From NCBI RefSeq assembly GCF_041154485.1, contig NZ_AP028669.1, positions 2,232,001-2,296,000 on the forward strand: 64,000 bases of DNA, in the 5' to 3' direction. Made by a program: the position numbers and the translations under genes. Below, piece by piece: positions 52,561 through 64,000 of this stretch. The DNA comes from Variovorax sp. V93 (lineage in GTDB: Bacteria; Pseudomonadota; Gammaproteobacteria; Burkholderiales; Burkholderiaceae_C). The notes under the pieces were generated by a model. That model was not told the origin of the DNA, did not search any database, and saw only the letters and a list, made by a program, of their open reading frames with translations. Within the stretch, counting starts at the first letter, position 1, and the number at the start of each line of letters is the position of its first letter.

Positions 52561-53346
52561 ATGAATGACGCGATTGGCGGCAAAGAAGAAGTCAGCGCGC
52601 TTGCCAGGGGGCTGGCCTTGCTCAAGGTCATCGGAATGGCAGCCGCACCCATCAGCAATCGCGACCTCGCCGAGACCACCGGCATCCCCAAGGCCACCGT
52701 GTCCCGCCTCACGGCCACGCTCGTCGGCGCGGGCTACCTGAAGCAGTCGCAGGACAGCGACCGCTTCAGCCTCGGGCCGGCGCTGCTCGACATGAGCAGC
52801 CGCTACCTTCGCCATTTCGATTTGCGGACGGTGGCCCGGCCGCATCTTGCGGAACTGTCCGAATTTGCCGGGGCCAGCGTCCACATGGGCGTTCGCGACG
52901 AACTCGACATGCTCATCATCGATTCGCTGCGCCCCCGCTCCGCGCTGATCAGTTCGCGCATCGAAGTGGGCTCGCGCATGACCATCGCCACCTCGGCCGC
53001 AGGCCGCGCCTACCTCGGCGCGCTACCCGCTGCCGAGCAGGCCGAGGTGCTCGACCAGATCCGCCTGGAGAGCGGCGAGAACTGGCCCTCGATCGAACCG
53101 CGCCTGACGGCCGGGCTCGACGAATACGCGCGCCTGGGCTATTGCAGCTCGTTCGGCGAGTGGCATCCGCACATCCACGCCCTGGGCTTCGCGCTCAAGG
53201 GCCCGCGCGGCGAGCGCTACGGCGTGAGCTGCGGCGGCCCCGCCTACCTGCTGCCCAAGGACGTCATGCTCGGCCGCGTGGCCCCCAGGCTGCTGGAAAT
53301 CGCCCAGCGAATCTCCCGGGAAACCGGAACCGTCAGCACCGACTGA
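52561..53346 (+). CDS. IclR-family transcriptional regulator
   Basis: 261 residues. The HTH (SALARGLALLKVIG, then ISNRDLAETTGIPKATVSRLTATLVGAGYL) is followed by the IclR effector domain (FSLGPALLDMSSRYL, MTIATSAAGRAYLGALP, GYCSSFGEWHPHIHALGFAL). It probably represses the divergent Bug/TfdA-like genes until their substrate appears. Confidence 0.93.
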   Translation: MNDAIGGKEEVSALARGLALLKVIGMAAAPISNRDLAETTGIPKATVSRLTATLVGAGYLKQSQDSDRFSLGPALLDMSSRYLRHFDLRTVARPHLAELSEFAGASVHMGVRDELDMLIIDSLRPRSALISSRIEVGSRMTIATSAAGRAYLGALPAAEQAEVLDQIRLESGENWPSIEPRLTAGLDEYARLGYCSSFGEWHPHIHALGFALKGPRGERYGVSCGGPAYLLPKDVMLGRVAPRLLEIAQRISRETGTVSTD

Positions 53347-53382
53347 CGCCGCAGCGCCCCGAATCCCCGGATTTGTTCGTGA

Positions 53383-53419
53383 AACACCGGGGATCCGGCT
53401 CCGCCGGTCCCCTGGTGTT
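53383..53419. terminator. Bidirectional hairpin between convergent regulators
   Basis: A 17-bp stem with three mismatches (AACACCGGGGATCCGGC against GCCGGTCCCCTGGTGTT) and a 3-nt loop, 37 bp after the IclR stop and 58 bp from the GntR stop. The near symmetry lets it act for both strands. Short GC-rich palindromes with this ATCCGGCTCCGCCGG core may also be dispersed elements in the genome. Confidence 0.6.
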
Positions 53420-53476
53420 GCCCCCGGAAGGGGGAAGGCGCGCGCGACACGAAGTGCGCGAAGACTGGGGGAGAGC

Positions 53477-54124
53477 CTAATTAGCGGCCTCAAGGCCGTT
53501 CTTGAAGTGCTCGCGCATCCGCGCCATCGCGGCCGCGGCATCCCGCGCCTCGATGGCCGCCATCACCGACCGGTGCTCCGCGAGCGATTCCGCGATGCGC
53601 CCCGCCTTCAGCAGCGAGTTGTGCCGGTTGAGCTTCATCACCTTGCGCAGGTCGGCCACCATCTGGTCGCGCCATTTGTTGTTCGCAATGGCCAGGAGGC
53701 GCATGTGGAAGCGCTCGTTGACCGCAAAGAAATGCTCGCGGTCTTCCTTGCCGGGGGCGCCTGCCGCTTCGAGTTCGGCATGCAGCGCCTTGAGTTCCGC
53801 GCGCTGGGCCTCGCTCGCGCGCTCGGCCACCACGCCGGCCGCATCGCTTTCCAGCAGCGAAAGCAGGTGGTAGACATCCGCCAGGTCCTGCTCGGACACC
53901 TCGGTGACGTAGGCGCCGCGCCGCACTTTCATGGTCACCAGGCCTTCGGCCGCCAGCACCTTCAGGGCTTCGCGCAGCGGCGTGCGGCTGATGCCGTATT
54001 CCTCGGCCAGCTTGAGTTCGTCGATCCAGCTGCCCGGCTCGAGCTCGCGGCGGAAGATCCGCTGGCGCAGCAGTTCGGCCACTTCTTCATAGAGGGCGCG
54101 CGGGGTGAGGGTGAGGGCGGACAT
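53477..54124 (-). CDS. GntR-family regulator, FCD type
   Basis: 215 residues. Winged helix (LYEEVAELLRQRIFRRELEPG, LAEEYGISRTPLREALKVLAAEGLV) and an FCD helical domain with the metal/ligand pattern FHMRLLAIANN and EHRSVMAAIEARD. It is divergent from the methylmalonyl-CoA mutase operon with 126 bp between, including the AT-rich stretch GAATTAATAATTATGG. It is the likely regulator of propionate/methylmalonate use. Confidence 0.92.
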   Translation of the reverse strand: MSALTLTPRALYEEVAELLRQRIFRRELEPGSWIDELKLAEEYGISRTPLREALKVLAAEGLVTMKVRRGAYVTEVSEQDLADVYHLLSLLESDAAGVVAERASEAQRAELKALHAELEAAGAPGKEDREHFFAVNERFHMRLLAIANNKWRDQMVADLRKVMKLNRHNSLLKAGRIAESLAEHRSVMAAIEARDAAAAMARMREHFKNGLEAAN

Positions 54125-54250
54125 GGGGCGGACTGTACCGCAAAAACGGGTTTGAATTAATAATTATGGATCGGTTAGACTCGCGGCCGGCTTGCAAATC
54201 CCTGCAGGCGAATTTGCGACTACCCTGCAAGACACTGCGAAAAGCCCCTC

Positions 54251-56413
<2,163 letters not shown>

Positions 56414-56423
56414 GAAGCAGAGC

Positions 56424-56900
56424 GTGGGCGATCTCTTGTCGCGGCTGTCGCTGCAGCCGGTGGAATCCAGCGATTTCGAGGCCATGCTGGCCCTGCGCGT
56501 CGATGCGATGCGCCCCAGCCTGGAGCGCGTGGGGCGCTTCGATCCCGCGCGCTCGCGCGAACGGCTGCAGGCCGGTTTCGTCGTGCCCTTCATGCATCAC
56601 ATCGTGCTCGACGGCGAGCTGCGCGTCGGCTTCGTCACGCTCAAGCCCGAGGGCACCGACGCCCTTCGGCTCGACCACCTTTACCTGCGCACGGGCTTCC
56701 AGGGCCTGGGCATCGGCGAATGGGTGCTCGAGTGGGCCAAGGCGCAGGCGCGCCAGCAGCAACTGGACATCAAGCTCACCGCGCTCGTGCAGAGCGACGC
56801 CAACCGCTTCTACCTGCGCCATGGCTTCGTGCTCGAAGGCGAGGAGGGCGTCGACCTGCACTACCGCTGGCGCGTGTCGTCCCCGGAGGGCGCGTGCTGA
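56424..56900 (+). CDS. GNAT-family N-acetyltransferase
   Basis: 158 residues from GTG 56424. GNAT motif A reads [27 protein letters not shown], with the acetyl-CoA loop at QGLGIG, and a C-terminal [21 protein letters not shown]. The substrate is unknown. It sits between the mutase and its chaperone, overlapping the latter by 7 nt, so it is co-translated with the operon. A role in modifying an operon enzyme is possible but unsupported. Confidence 0.85.
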   Translation: MGDLLSRLSLQPVESSDFEAMLALRVDAMRPSLERVGRFDPARSRERLQAGFVVPFMHHIVLDGELRVGFVTLKPEGTDALRLDHLYLRTGFQGLGIGEWVLEWAKAQARQQQLDIKLTALVQSDANRFYLRHGFVLEGEEGVDLHYRWRVSSPEGAC

Positions 56901-57946
56901 ACAAGCCGGCCGCCGCACTGGAGCGCGCAATTGCCGAATCGGACGGCATGGTGCAGCGCCGCGCCATCGCCAAGGCGATCACGCTGCTCGAATCGACCCG
57001 TGCCGATCACCGCGCGCAGGCCGACGAGCTGCTCACCGCGCTGCTGCCGCGCACCGGCAAATCGTTTCGCCTGGGCATCTCGGGCGTGCCGGGCGTCGGC
57101 AAGTCGACCTTCATCGAAACGCTGGGCCTGCTGCTGATCGGCAAGGGTCACCGCGTCGCGGTGCTCACCATCGACCCGTCGTCCACCGTGTCGGGCGGCT
57201 CCATCCTCGGCGACAAGACGCGCATGGAGCACCTCTCGGTGCACGAGCGCGCCTACATCCGGCCCAGCCCGTCGAGCGGCACGCTCGGCGGCGTGGCCGA
57301 GAAGACGCGCGAGGCGATGCTGGTGTGCGAGGCCGCGGGCTACGACATCGTGATCGTCGAGACCGTGGGCGTGGGCCAGAGCGAAACGGCGGTGGCTGGC
57401 ATGACCGACATGTTCGTGCTGATGCAGCTGCCCAACGCGGGCGACGACCTGCAGGCCATCAAGAAGGGCGTGATGGAGCTCGCTGACCTTGTCGTCATCA
57501 ACAAGGCCGACATCGACAAGGACGCCGCCACGCGCGCGCAGGCGCAGATCACCTCGGCGCTGCGCCTTTTCGGCCACCAGGGCAACCCGGACCACGCGCA
57601 TGCGGTGCATGACGTGCACAGCGGCACGGAGGTGCGCTTCTGGCTGCCGAGGGTGCTGCAGCTCAGCGCGTTGGCAGGCACGGGCGTCGACGCGTTCTGG
57701 GACGCCGTCACACAATTCAGGCAACTGCAGACGGCCAACGGCAAGCTCGCCAGGCGCCGCGAGAAGCAGGCCACCGCGTGGATGTGGGAGCGCATCGACG
57801 CCGGGCTCAAGCACGCCTTCAGGCATCACCCGCAGGTGCGCGAGCTGCTGCCGCAGCTCACGCAGCAGGTGGCCGAGGGCGCGCTGCCTGCATCGACGGC
57901 AGCGCGCCAGCTGCTTGCAGCGGCCGCCATCACCGCCAGGCCATGA
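56894..57946 (+). CDS. meaB: Methylmalonyl-CoA mutase-associated GTPase MeaB
   Basis: 350 residues from GTG 56894, just inside the end of the preceding gene. G1 GVPGVGKS at 64-71, [31 protein letters not shown] and the base motif NKAD are the MeaB/ArgK hallmarks; [15 protein letters not shown] follows. It protects and reloads mutase cofactor using GTP. The adjacent mutase makes the assignment firm. Confidence 0.95.
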   Translation: MLNKPAAALERAIAESDGMVQRRAIAKAITLLESTRADHRAQADELLTALLPRTGKSFRLGISGVPGVGKSTFIETLGLLLIGKGHRVAVLTIDPSSTVSGGSILGDKTRMEHLSVHERAYIRPSPSSGTLGGVAEKTREAMLVCEAAGYDIVIVETVGVGQSETAVAGMTDMFVLMQLPNAGDDLQAIKKGVMELADLVVINKADIDKDAATRAQAQITSALRLFGHQGNPDHAHAVHDVHSGTEVRFWLPRVLQLSALAGTGVDAFWDAVTQFRQLQTANGKLARRREKQATAWMWERIDAGLKHAFRHHPQVRELLPQLTQQVAEGALPASTAARQLLAAAAITARP

Positions 57947-57992
57947 CCAAGACCACAAACGAAATTCAGGACCACAGCTTCGGAAGCACACC

Positions 57993-59537
<1,545 letters not shown>

Positions 59538-59542
59538 GCCGT

Positions 59543-60229
59543 ATGCGCAGCCACTACCCCCAGTTCCGCGAGGGTGCGGAACCTGGACTGGTGCCCAAGC
59601 TGGGCGGTCCGCCCTGGGGACTGCCCCGTCGTTTGTGGCCGGTCTGCCGCGAATGCAATCGCGCCATGAGCCACCTCGCGCAGCTGCCCGCGGATGGCGA
59701 CGCGCTGCCGCTCGCAGATGGCGAGGTGCTGTTCCTGTTCAAGTGCGAGTGGGACAGCATCTGCAGTTTCTGGGAGCCCGACGGAGGCGCGAACGCCGCG
59801 TTCGTCGTGCAGCGCGCCGAGCTGGGGACCGGGCCCACTGCGCCGCCTTCGGATCCTGTCGAAGGATCGCCCGCCTTGCTGCGCGAAATCGCCATCACGG
59901 GATGGCGTGCCGACGACGATGGCGCGCCTTCGGAACTCGAAGAGGCCTTCTACGACTACCAGGCCCATTCCGAACTGCCGGAGGAGATCGCGCACCCCCA
60001 CGACTGGGCGAGCGCATGGCGTACCAAGAGCGGCGGTGTGCCGTACTGGACGGCCAACGGCGCGCAGCAGATGCCCGCCGGGCGCCTGTTCCTGCAGATC
60101 GACAACTGGGTCGATCTCGCCGATGGCGGCGGTGCCGAAGTGGCGAACTTCTGCTCCGACGGTACGGCCTACGTGTTCGTCGACCGCGCGCAGGCGCCGC
60201 CGGTGTATTCGATGTTTATCAACCGCTGA
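59543..60229 (+). CDS. Uncharacterised protein, possibly DUF1963/YwqG-like
   Basis: 228 residues between the two carboxylase subunit genes, starting 5 bp after pccB. The beginning, LVPKLGGPPWGLPRRLWPVCRECNRAMSHLAQLP, recalls the KIGGxPxLP...FLAQ pattern of DUF1963/YwqG proteins, with an added CxxC pair. FKCEWDSICSFWEPDGG supplies two more Cys, possibly for zinc. Function unknown; its conserved place inside the operon would be worth testing. It could simply be carried along. Confidence 0.7.
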   Translation: MRSHYPQFREGAEPGLVPKLGGPPWGLPRRLWPVCRECNRAMSHLAQLPADGDALPLADGEVLFLFKCEWDSICSFWEPDGGANAAFVVQRAELGTGPTAPPSDPVEGSPALLREIAITGWRADDDGAPSELEEAFYDYQAHSELPEEIAHPHDWASAWRTKSGGVPYWTANGAQQMPAGRLFLQIDNWVDLADGGGAEVANFCSDGTAYVFVDRAQAPPVYSMFINR

Positions 60230-60248
60230 GACCCCGCGGAGACCCTAG

Positions 60249-62297
60249 ATGTTCAAGAAAATACTCATTGCCAACCGCGGGGAAATCGCCTGCCGCGTGA
60301 TCCAGACCGCGAAGAAGATGGGCATCCTCACCGTCGCCGTCTACTCCGACGCCGACAGGGAAGCCCGCCACGTCGAGCTCGCCGACGAGGCCGTGCACAT
60401 CGGCGCCGCGCCCAGCCGCGAGAGCTACCTGCAGGCCGACCGCATCATCGCGGCATGCAAGAAGACCGGCGCCGAGGCCGTGCATCCGGGCTACGGCTTC
60501 CTGTCGGAGAACGAAGCCTTCGCGCGCAAGGTCGAGGAAGAAGGCATCGCCTTCATTGGCCCGAAGCACTATTCGATCGCCGCCATGGGCGACAAGATCG
60601 CCTCCAAGAAGCTCGCGAACGAGGCCAAGGTCAACACCATTCCGGGCTGGAACGATGCCATCGAGACGGCCGAGCGCGCGGTCGAGATCGCGAAGGACAT
60701 CGGCTATCCCGTGATGATCAAGGCTTCGGCCGGGGGCGGCGGCAAGGGCCTGCGCGTGGCCTACAACGACAAGGAAGCTTTCGAGGGTTTCACCTCGTGC
60801 CGCAACGAGGCGCTCGCCAGCTTCGGCGACGACCGCGTGTTCATCGAGAAGTTCGTCGAGGAGCCGCGCCACATCGAGATCCAGGTGCTGGGCGACTCGC
60901 ACGGCAACGTGATCTACCTGAACGAGCGCGAATGCTCGATCCAGCGCCGCCATCAGAAGGTGATCGAGGAAGCGCCTTCCCCCTTCATCAGCGATGCCAC
61001 GCGCCGCGCGATGGGCGAGCAGGCGGTGCAGCTGGCCAAGGCCGTGAAGTACCGGAGCGCGGGCACGGTGGAGTTCGTGGTCGGCAAGGACCAGAGCTTC
61101 TACTTCCTGGAAATGAACACGCGGCTGCAGGTGGAGCACCCGGTCACGGAGTGCATCACCGGCCTCGACCTGGTGGAGCTGATGATCCGCGTGGCGGCCG
61201 GTGAGCAGCTGCCGCTCACGCAGGAGCAGGTGAAGCGCAACGGCTGGGCCATCGAGTGCCGCATCAATGCCGAGGACCCGTTCCGCAGCTTCCTGCCTTC
61301 GACCGGCCGCCTGGTGAAGTTCCAGCCGCCGGCCGAGACCATGTTCGCCGCCGACACCGAGCACCTGAACGGCGTGCGCGTGGACACCGGCGTGTATGAC
61401 GGCGGCGAGATCCCGATGTACTACGACTCGATGATCGCCAAGCTCATCGTGCACGGCAAGGATCGGCAGCACGCGATTGCACGCATGCGCGAGGCGCTCA
61501 ACGGCTTCGTGATTCGCGGCATCAGCAGCAACATCCCGTTCCAGGCCGCGCTGCTCGCGCATCCGAAATTCGTGGCGGGCGACTTCAACACAGGCTTCAT
61601 CGCCGAGCACTACGGCAAGGGCTTCCACGCCGAGGACGTGCCGCATGCCGATCCTTCGTTCCTGATTGCGCTCGCAGCCTATGTGCACCGCCGCTATCGC
61701 GCGCGCGCTTCGGGCATCAGCGGGCAGCTCGAAGGCCACGGCGTGAAGGTGGGCGAGCAGTTCGTGGTGGTGGAGCTGGGGCCGGAGGGCAAGCATGTGC
61801 ACCATCCGGTGTCGGTCACCGATTTCCATGGCAAGACCGGCGCCAGCGCCGTGGCCGTGGGCGGCAAGAGCTACAAGATCGACAGCGGCTTTGCGCTCGG
61901 CGCCATCCGCGTGCAGGGCATGGTCAACGACCGGCCCTTCACCGCGCAGGTGGAGCGCGGGGCCGGCAAGAACCCGCTGGCGCTGCGCGTGTCGCACGAC
62001 GGCACGCAGATCGAGGCGATGGTGCTGTCGCCCCTGGGGGCGCGCCTGCTCGAACTGATGCCCTACAAGGCGCCGCCGGACCTGAGCAAGTTCCTGATGT
62101 CGCCGATGCCGGGCCTGCTGGTCGAGGTATCGGTGCAGCCGGGGCAGCAGGTGCGCGCCGGCGAGAAGCTGGCCGTGATCGAGGCCATGAAGATGGAAAA
62201 CGTGCTGTTCGCTTCGCAGGACGGCGTGGTGGGCAAGATTTCGGCGGAAAAGGGCGAGTCGCTCGCCGTCGATCAGATCATTCTGGAGTTCAACTGA
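60249..62297 (+). CDS. pccA: Propionyl/acetyl-CoA carboxylase alpha subunit (biotin carboxylase plus biotin carrier)
   Basis: 682 residues. The biotin carboxylase domain spans about 1-450: [27 protein letters not shown], the ATP-grasp [34 protein letters not shown] and [17 protein letters not shown] linker/BT domain follows. The carrier domain has the biotin lysine Lys648 in EAMKMENVL. It carboxylates biotin for the beta subunit. ATG 60249. Its stop overlaps the biotin synthase start (TGATG), coupling enzyme and cofactor supply. Confidence 0.96.
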   Translation: MFKKILIANRGEIACRVIQTAKKMGILTVAVYSDADREARHVELADEAVHIGAAPSRESYLQADRIIAACKKTGAEAVHPGYGFLSENEAFARKVEEEGIAFIGPKHYSIAAMGDKIASKKLANEAKVNTIPGWNDAIETAERAVEIAKDIGYPVMIKASAGGGGKGLRVAYNDKEAFEGFTSCRNEALASFGDDRVFIEKFVEEPRHIEIQVLGDSHGNVIYLNERECSIQRRHQKVIEEAPSPFISDATRRAMGEQAVQLAKAVKYRSAGTVEFVVGKDQSFYFLEMNTRLQVEHPVTECITGLDLVELMIRVAAGEQLPLTQEQVKRNGWAIECRINAEDPFRSFLPSTGRLVKFQPPAETMFAADTEHLNGVRVDTGVYDGGEIPMYYDSMIAKLIVHGKDRQHAIARMREALNGFVIRGISSNIPFQAALLAHPKFVAGDFNTGFIAEHYGKGFHAEDVPHADPSFLIALAAYVHRRYRARASGISGQLEGHGVKVGEQFVVVELGPEGKHVHHPVSVTDFHGKTGASAVAVGGKSYKIDSGFALGAIRVQGMVNDRPFTAQVERGAGKNPLALRVSHDGTQIEAMVLSPLGARLLELMPYKAPPDLSKFLMSPMPGLLVEVSVQPGQQVRAGEKLAVIEAMKMENVLFASQDGVVGKISAEKGESLAVDQIILEFN

Positions 62298-63325
62298 TGG
62301 GTGCCAACGACCTGCAACAAACGATCACGCTGCACCGGCCTGCGAAGGCCGCGGCGCCGCAAGGGCCATGGACGGTCGAAGCGATACAGGCGCTGCTCGA
62401 CAAGCCGCTGATGGACCTGCTGTTCGAGGCGCAGACCGTGCACCGCCAGCACTTCCCGGAAGGCGACATCGAACTGGCGACGCTGCTCTCGGTCAAGACC
62501 GGTGGCTGTCCCGAGAACTGCGGCTACTGCCCGCAGTCGGCCGAGTTCGACACCGGCGTGAAGGCGCAGAAGCTCATGGAAGTCGACGAGGTGGTGCGCG
62601 CCGCGCAGGCCGCCAAGGACGCCGGCGCCACGCGCTTCTGCATGGGCGCCGCGTGGCGCGCGCCGAAGGACCGCGACGTCGAGAAGGTGGCGGTGCTGGT
62701 CGAGGCCGTGAAGGGGCTGGGCCTGCAGACCTGCGCCACGCTCGGCATGCTGGAGCCGCACCACGCGCACCAGCTCAAGGCCGCGGGCCTGGACTACTAC
62801 AACCACAACCTCGACACCGCGCCCGAGTACTACACCGACGTGGTCGACACGCGCACCTACCAGGACCGGCTCGACACCCTGGCCCATGTGCGCAGCGCCG
62901 GCATCAGCGTGTGCTGCGGCGGCATCGTCGGCATGGGCGAGCAGCCGGTGCACCGCGCGGGACTGATCGCGCAGCTGGCCAACCTGAGTCCGTACCCGGA
63001 GTCGGTGCCGATCAACAGCCTGGTGCGCGTGCCGGGCACGCCGCTGGCCGATTCGGAGCCGGTCGATCCCTTCGATTTCGTGCGCATGATCGCGGTCGCG
63101 CGCATCACGATGCCGACCGCGCGCGTGCGCCTGTCGGCGGGCCGCCAGCAGATGGGCGATGCAGTGCAGGCGCTGTGCTTCATGGCCGGCGCGAATTCGA
63201 TCTTCTACGGCGACAAGCTGCTGGTCACCGGCAACCCCGACGTCGAGGCCGACACGGTGCTGCTGCGCAAGCTCGGGCTCAATGCGCGGCAGGTGCAGGA
63301 GCAGCCCGAAGGTTGCGCCGCATGA
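62297..63325 (+). CDS. bioB: Biotin synthase
   Basis: 342 residues. Radical-SAM cluster Cys71, Cys75 and Cys78 in [16 protein letters not shown], then [43 protein letters not shown] and [21 protein letters not shown] supplies the conserved Arg. It inserts sulfur into dethiobiotin. Placement directly after the biotin-dependent carboxylase, without other bio genes, suggests that biotin supply is matched to propionate use. Its stop overlaps the next start. Confidence 0.96.
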   Translation: MGANDLQQTITLHRPAKAAAPQGPWTVEAIQALLDKPLMDLLFEAQTVHRQHFPEGDIELATLLSVKTGGCPENCGYCPQSAEFDTGVKAQKLMEVDEVVRAAQAAKDAGATRFCMGAAWRAPKDRDVEKVAVLVEAVKGLGLQTCATLGMLEPHHAHQLKAAGLDYYNHNLDTAPEYYTDVVDTRTYQDRLDTLAHVRSAGISVCCGGIVGMGEQPVHRAGLIAQLANLSPYPESVPINSLVRVPGTPLADSEPVDPFDFVRMIAVARITMPTARVRLSAGRQQMGDAVQALCFMAGANSIFYGDKLLVTGNPDVEADTVLLRKLGLNARQVQEQPEGCAA

Positions 63326-63813
63326 CCGCCGCCGCCGCACGCCCCTTCAAGGTCCTGGGCATCCAGCAGATCGCCATCGGCGGACCCGACAAGCTGCGCC
63401 TGCAGAAGCTCTGGGTCGACATGCTGGGGCTCGAAGTCACGGGCACCTTCAAGAGCGAGCGCGAGAACGTCGACGAGGACATCTGTTCGATGGGCAGCGG
63501 GCCTTTCAAGGTCGAGGTCGACCTGATGCAGCCGCTGGACCCCGAGAAGAAGCCGGCCGTCCACGCCACGCCGCTCAACCATGTGGGCCTGTGGATCGAC
63601 GACCTGCCCAGGGCCGTCGAGTGGCTCAGCGCGCAGGGCGTGCGCTTTGCGCCCGGCGGCATCCGCAAGGGCGCGGCGGGTTTCGACATCTGCTTCCTGC
63701 ACCCGAAGGCGAACGACGAGTTTCCGATCGCGGGCGAGGGCGTGCTGATCGAGATGGTGCAGGCGCCGCCCGAGGTGGTGGCGGCCTTCAGCGCGCTGGC
63801 CGCTACGCGTTAA
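63322..63813 (+). CDS. VOC-family (glyoxalase-like) protein, possible methylmalonyl-CoA epimerase
   Basis: 163 residues. VOC repeats: [38 protein letters not shown], then [49 protein letters not shown], and the terminal Glu in [12 protein letters not shown]. Metal-ligand spacing fits the epimerase/glyoxalase group. Being the last gene of the methylmalonyl-CoA operon, an epimerase role (S to R methylmalonyl-CoA) is attractive, but this could be another VOC enzyme. ATGA overlap with bioB. Confidence 0.75.
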   Translation: MTAAAARPFKVLGIQQIAIGGPDKLRLQKLWVDMLGLEVTGTFKSERENVDEDICSMGSGPFKVEVDLMQPLDPEKKPAVHATPLNHVGLWIDDLPRAVEWLSAQGVRFAPGGIRKGAAGFDICFLHPKANDEFPIAGEGVLIEMVQAPPEVVAAFSALAATR

Positions 63814-64000
63814 GTACTTTCTTGATCGGCGGCCTGACGTCCGAACGCTGAGGCGGCAGCATCGGCTGATGCTCGCGCGCCGGGTTCAGGATGATCGAGG
63901 TGGCCGTCTCGGTGAGGATGCAGAACTTGGTGACCACCGCATCGAGGTGGCTGACGTCGATCACCGCGATTTCGAGAATCCAGCTGTCGTCGCCGGTCAC
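63803..64000 (-). CDS. Lrp/AsnC-family regulator, C-terminal part (5' end outside window)
   Basis: The visible 65 residues ([22 protein letters not shown] and [15 protein letters not shown]) resemble the AsnC/RAM ligand domain, in which VTGDxDYLLxVxxxD is typical. The frame is open to the window edge, so the start and HTH are not seen. Its stop overlaps the end of the convergent VOC gene by 11 bp. Confidence 0.65.
   Translation of the reverse strand: MTGDDSWILEIAVIDVSHLDAVVTKFCILTETATSIILNPAREHQPMLPPQRSDVRPPIKKVLNA

Noticed and set aside
54125..54250. Cobalamin riboswitch before the B12-dependent mutase
   Set aside because: The 126-bp region is too short for a full cobalamin aptamer and shows no B12-box sequence.

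Overview
The window is GC-rich, densely packed proteobacterial DNA. It looks like a Burkholderiales chromosome of the family Comamonadaceae, with Variovorax or a close relative most likely. The reasons are the Bug-type tripartite-transporter receptors, the many TTG/GTG starts and ATGA overlaps, the biotin/propionyl-CoA locus, and above all a selenoneine (sen) cluster of the kind described in Variovorax. This is a judgement from gene content; no database was searched. No rRNA, tRNA, CRISPR array, IS element or phage gene was seen.

Layout. 1-5.2 kb: the tail of an AtuA-type ferredoxin-fold protein, a Bug receptor, a large lipoprotein hydrolase, and a flavodoxin-fold oxidoreductase divergent from a LysR regulator. 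5.2-26 kb: a secretion island. Two giant paralogous repeat proteins (DUF5801/T1SS-143 type) lie in opposite orientation at 6658-10341 and 20820-26024. Between them are a complete type I secretion system (two ABC subunits, membrane fusion protein, TolC-like protein) and unrelated genes: an Lrp regulator, a solitary acetolactate synthase, a Tat-exported hydrolase and its MarR regulator. Both giant genes share a 66-bp upstream element and a hairpin after the stop. The second carries five near-identical 534-bp repeats in an A-B-A-B-A pattern. A LuxR-type regulator fused to a piece of a carboxymuconolactone decarboxylase is divergent from the first.

26.2-36.6 kb: a minus-strand operon (aminotransferase, C45 acyltransferase/hydrolase, dipeptide-type ABC transporter, cysteine-rich haem protein) divergent from a GntR regulator; it probably imports and breaks an N-acylated amine. 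36.6-42 kb: a sugar-acid catabolic cluster (L-idonate dehydrogenase, gluconate-5-dehydrogenase-like SDR, 2-hydroxyacid dehydrogenase, HIBADH-like enzyme, small barrel protein) with a GntR/IdnR-like LacI repressor and two identical GTTACCGGTATC sites in the divergent promoter region.

42-49.5 kb: the selenium locus. It holds selD (senC), senB, senA and a four-gene PhnCDE-like ABC transporter that is the likely selenium oxyanion importer. Together they would import selenium, make selenophosphate, make a selenosugar, and join it to hercynine to give selenoneine. The hercynine-forming enzyme is not in the window. 49.5-53.4 kb: dusA, then a TfdA-like dioxygenase and a Bug receptor divergent from an IclR regulator.

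53.5-64 kb: propionate/methylmalonyl-CoA metabolism. A GntR regulator is divergent from methylmalonyl-CoA mutase, a GNAT protein, the MeaB chaperone, carboxylase beta subunit, a small uncharacterised protein, biotin-carrying alpha subunit, biotin synthase and a VOC (epimerase-like) protein. A partial Lrp/AsnC regulator converges on the end of this operon.
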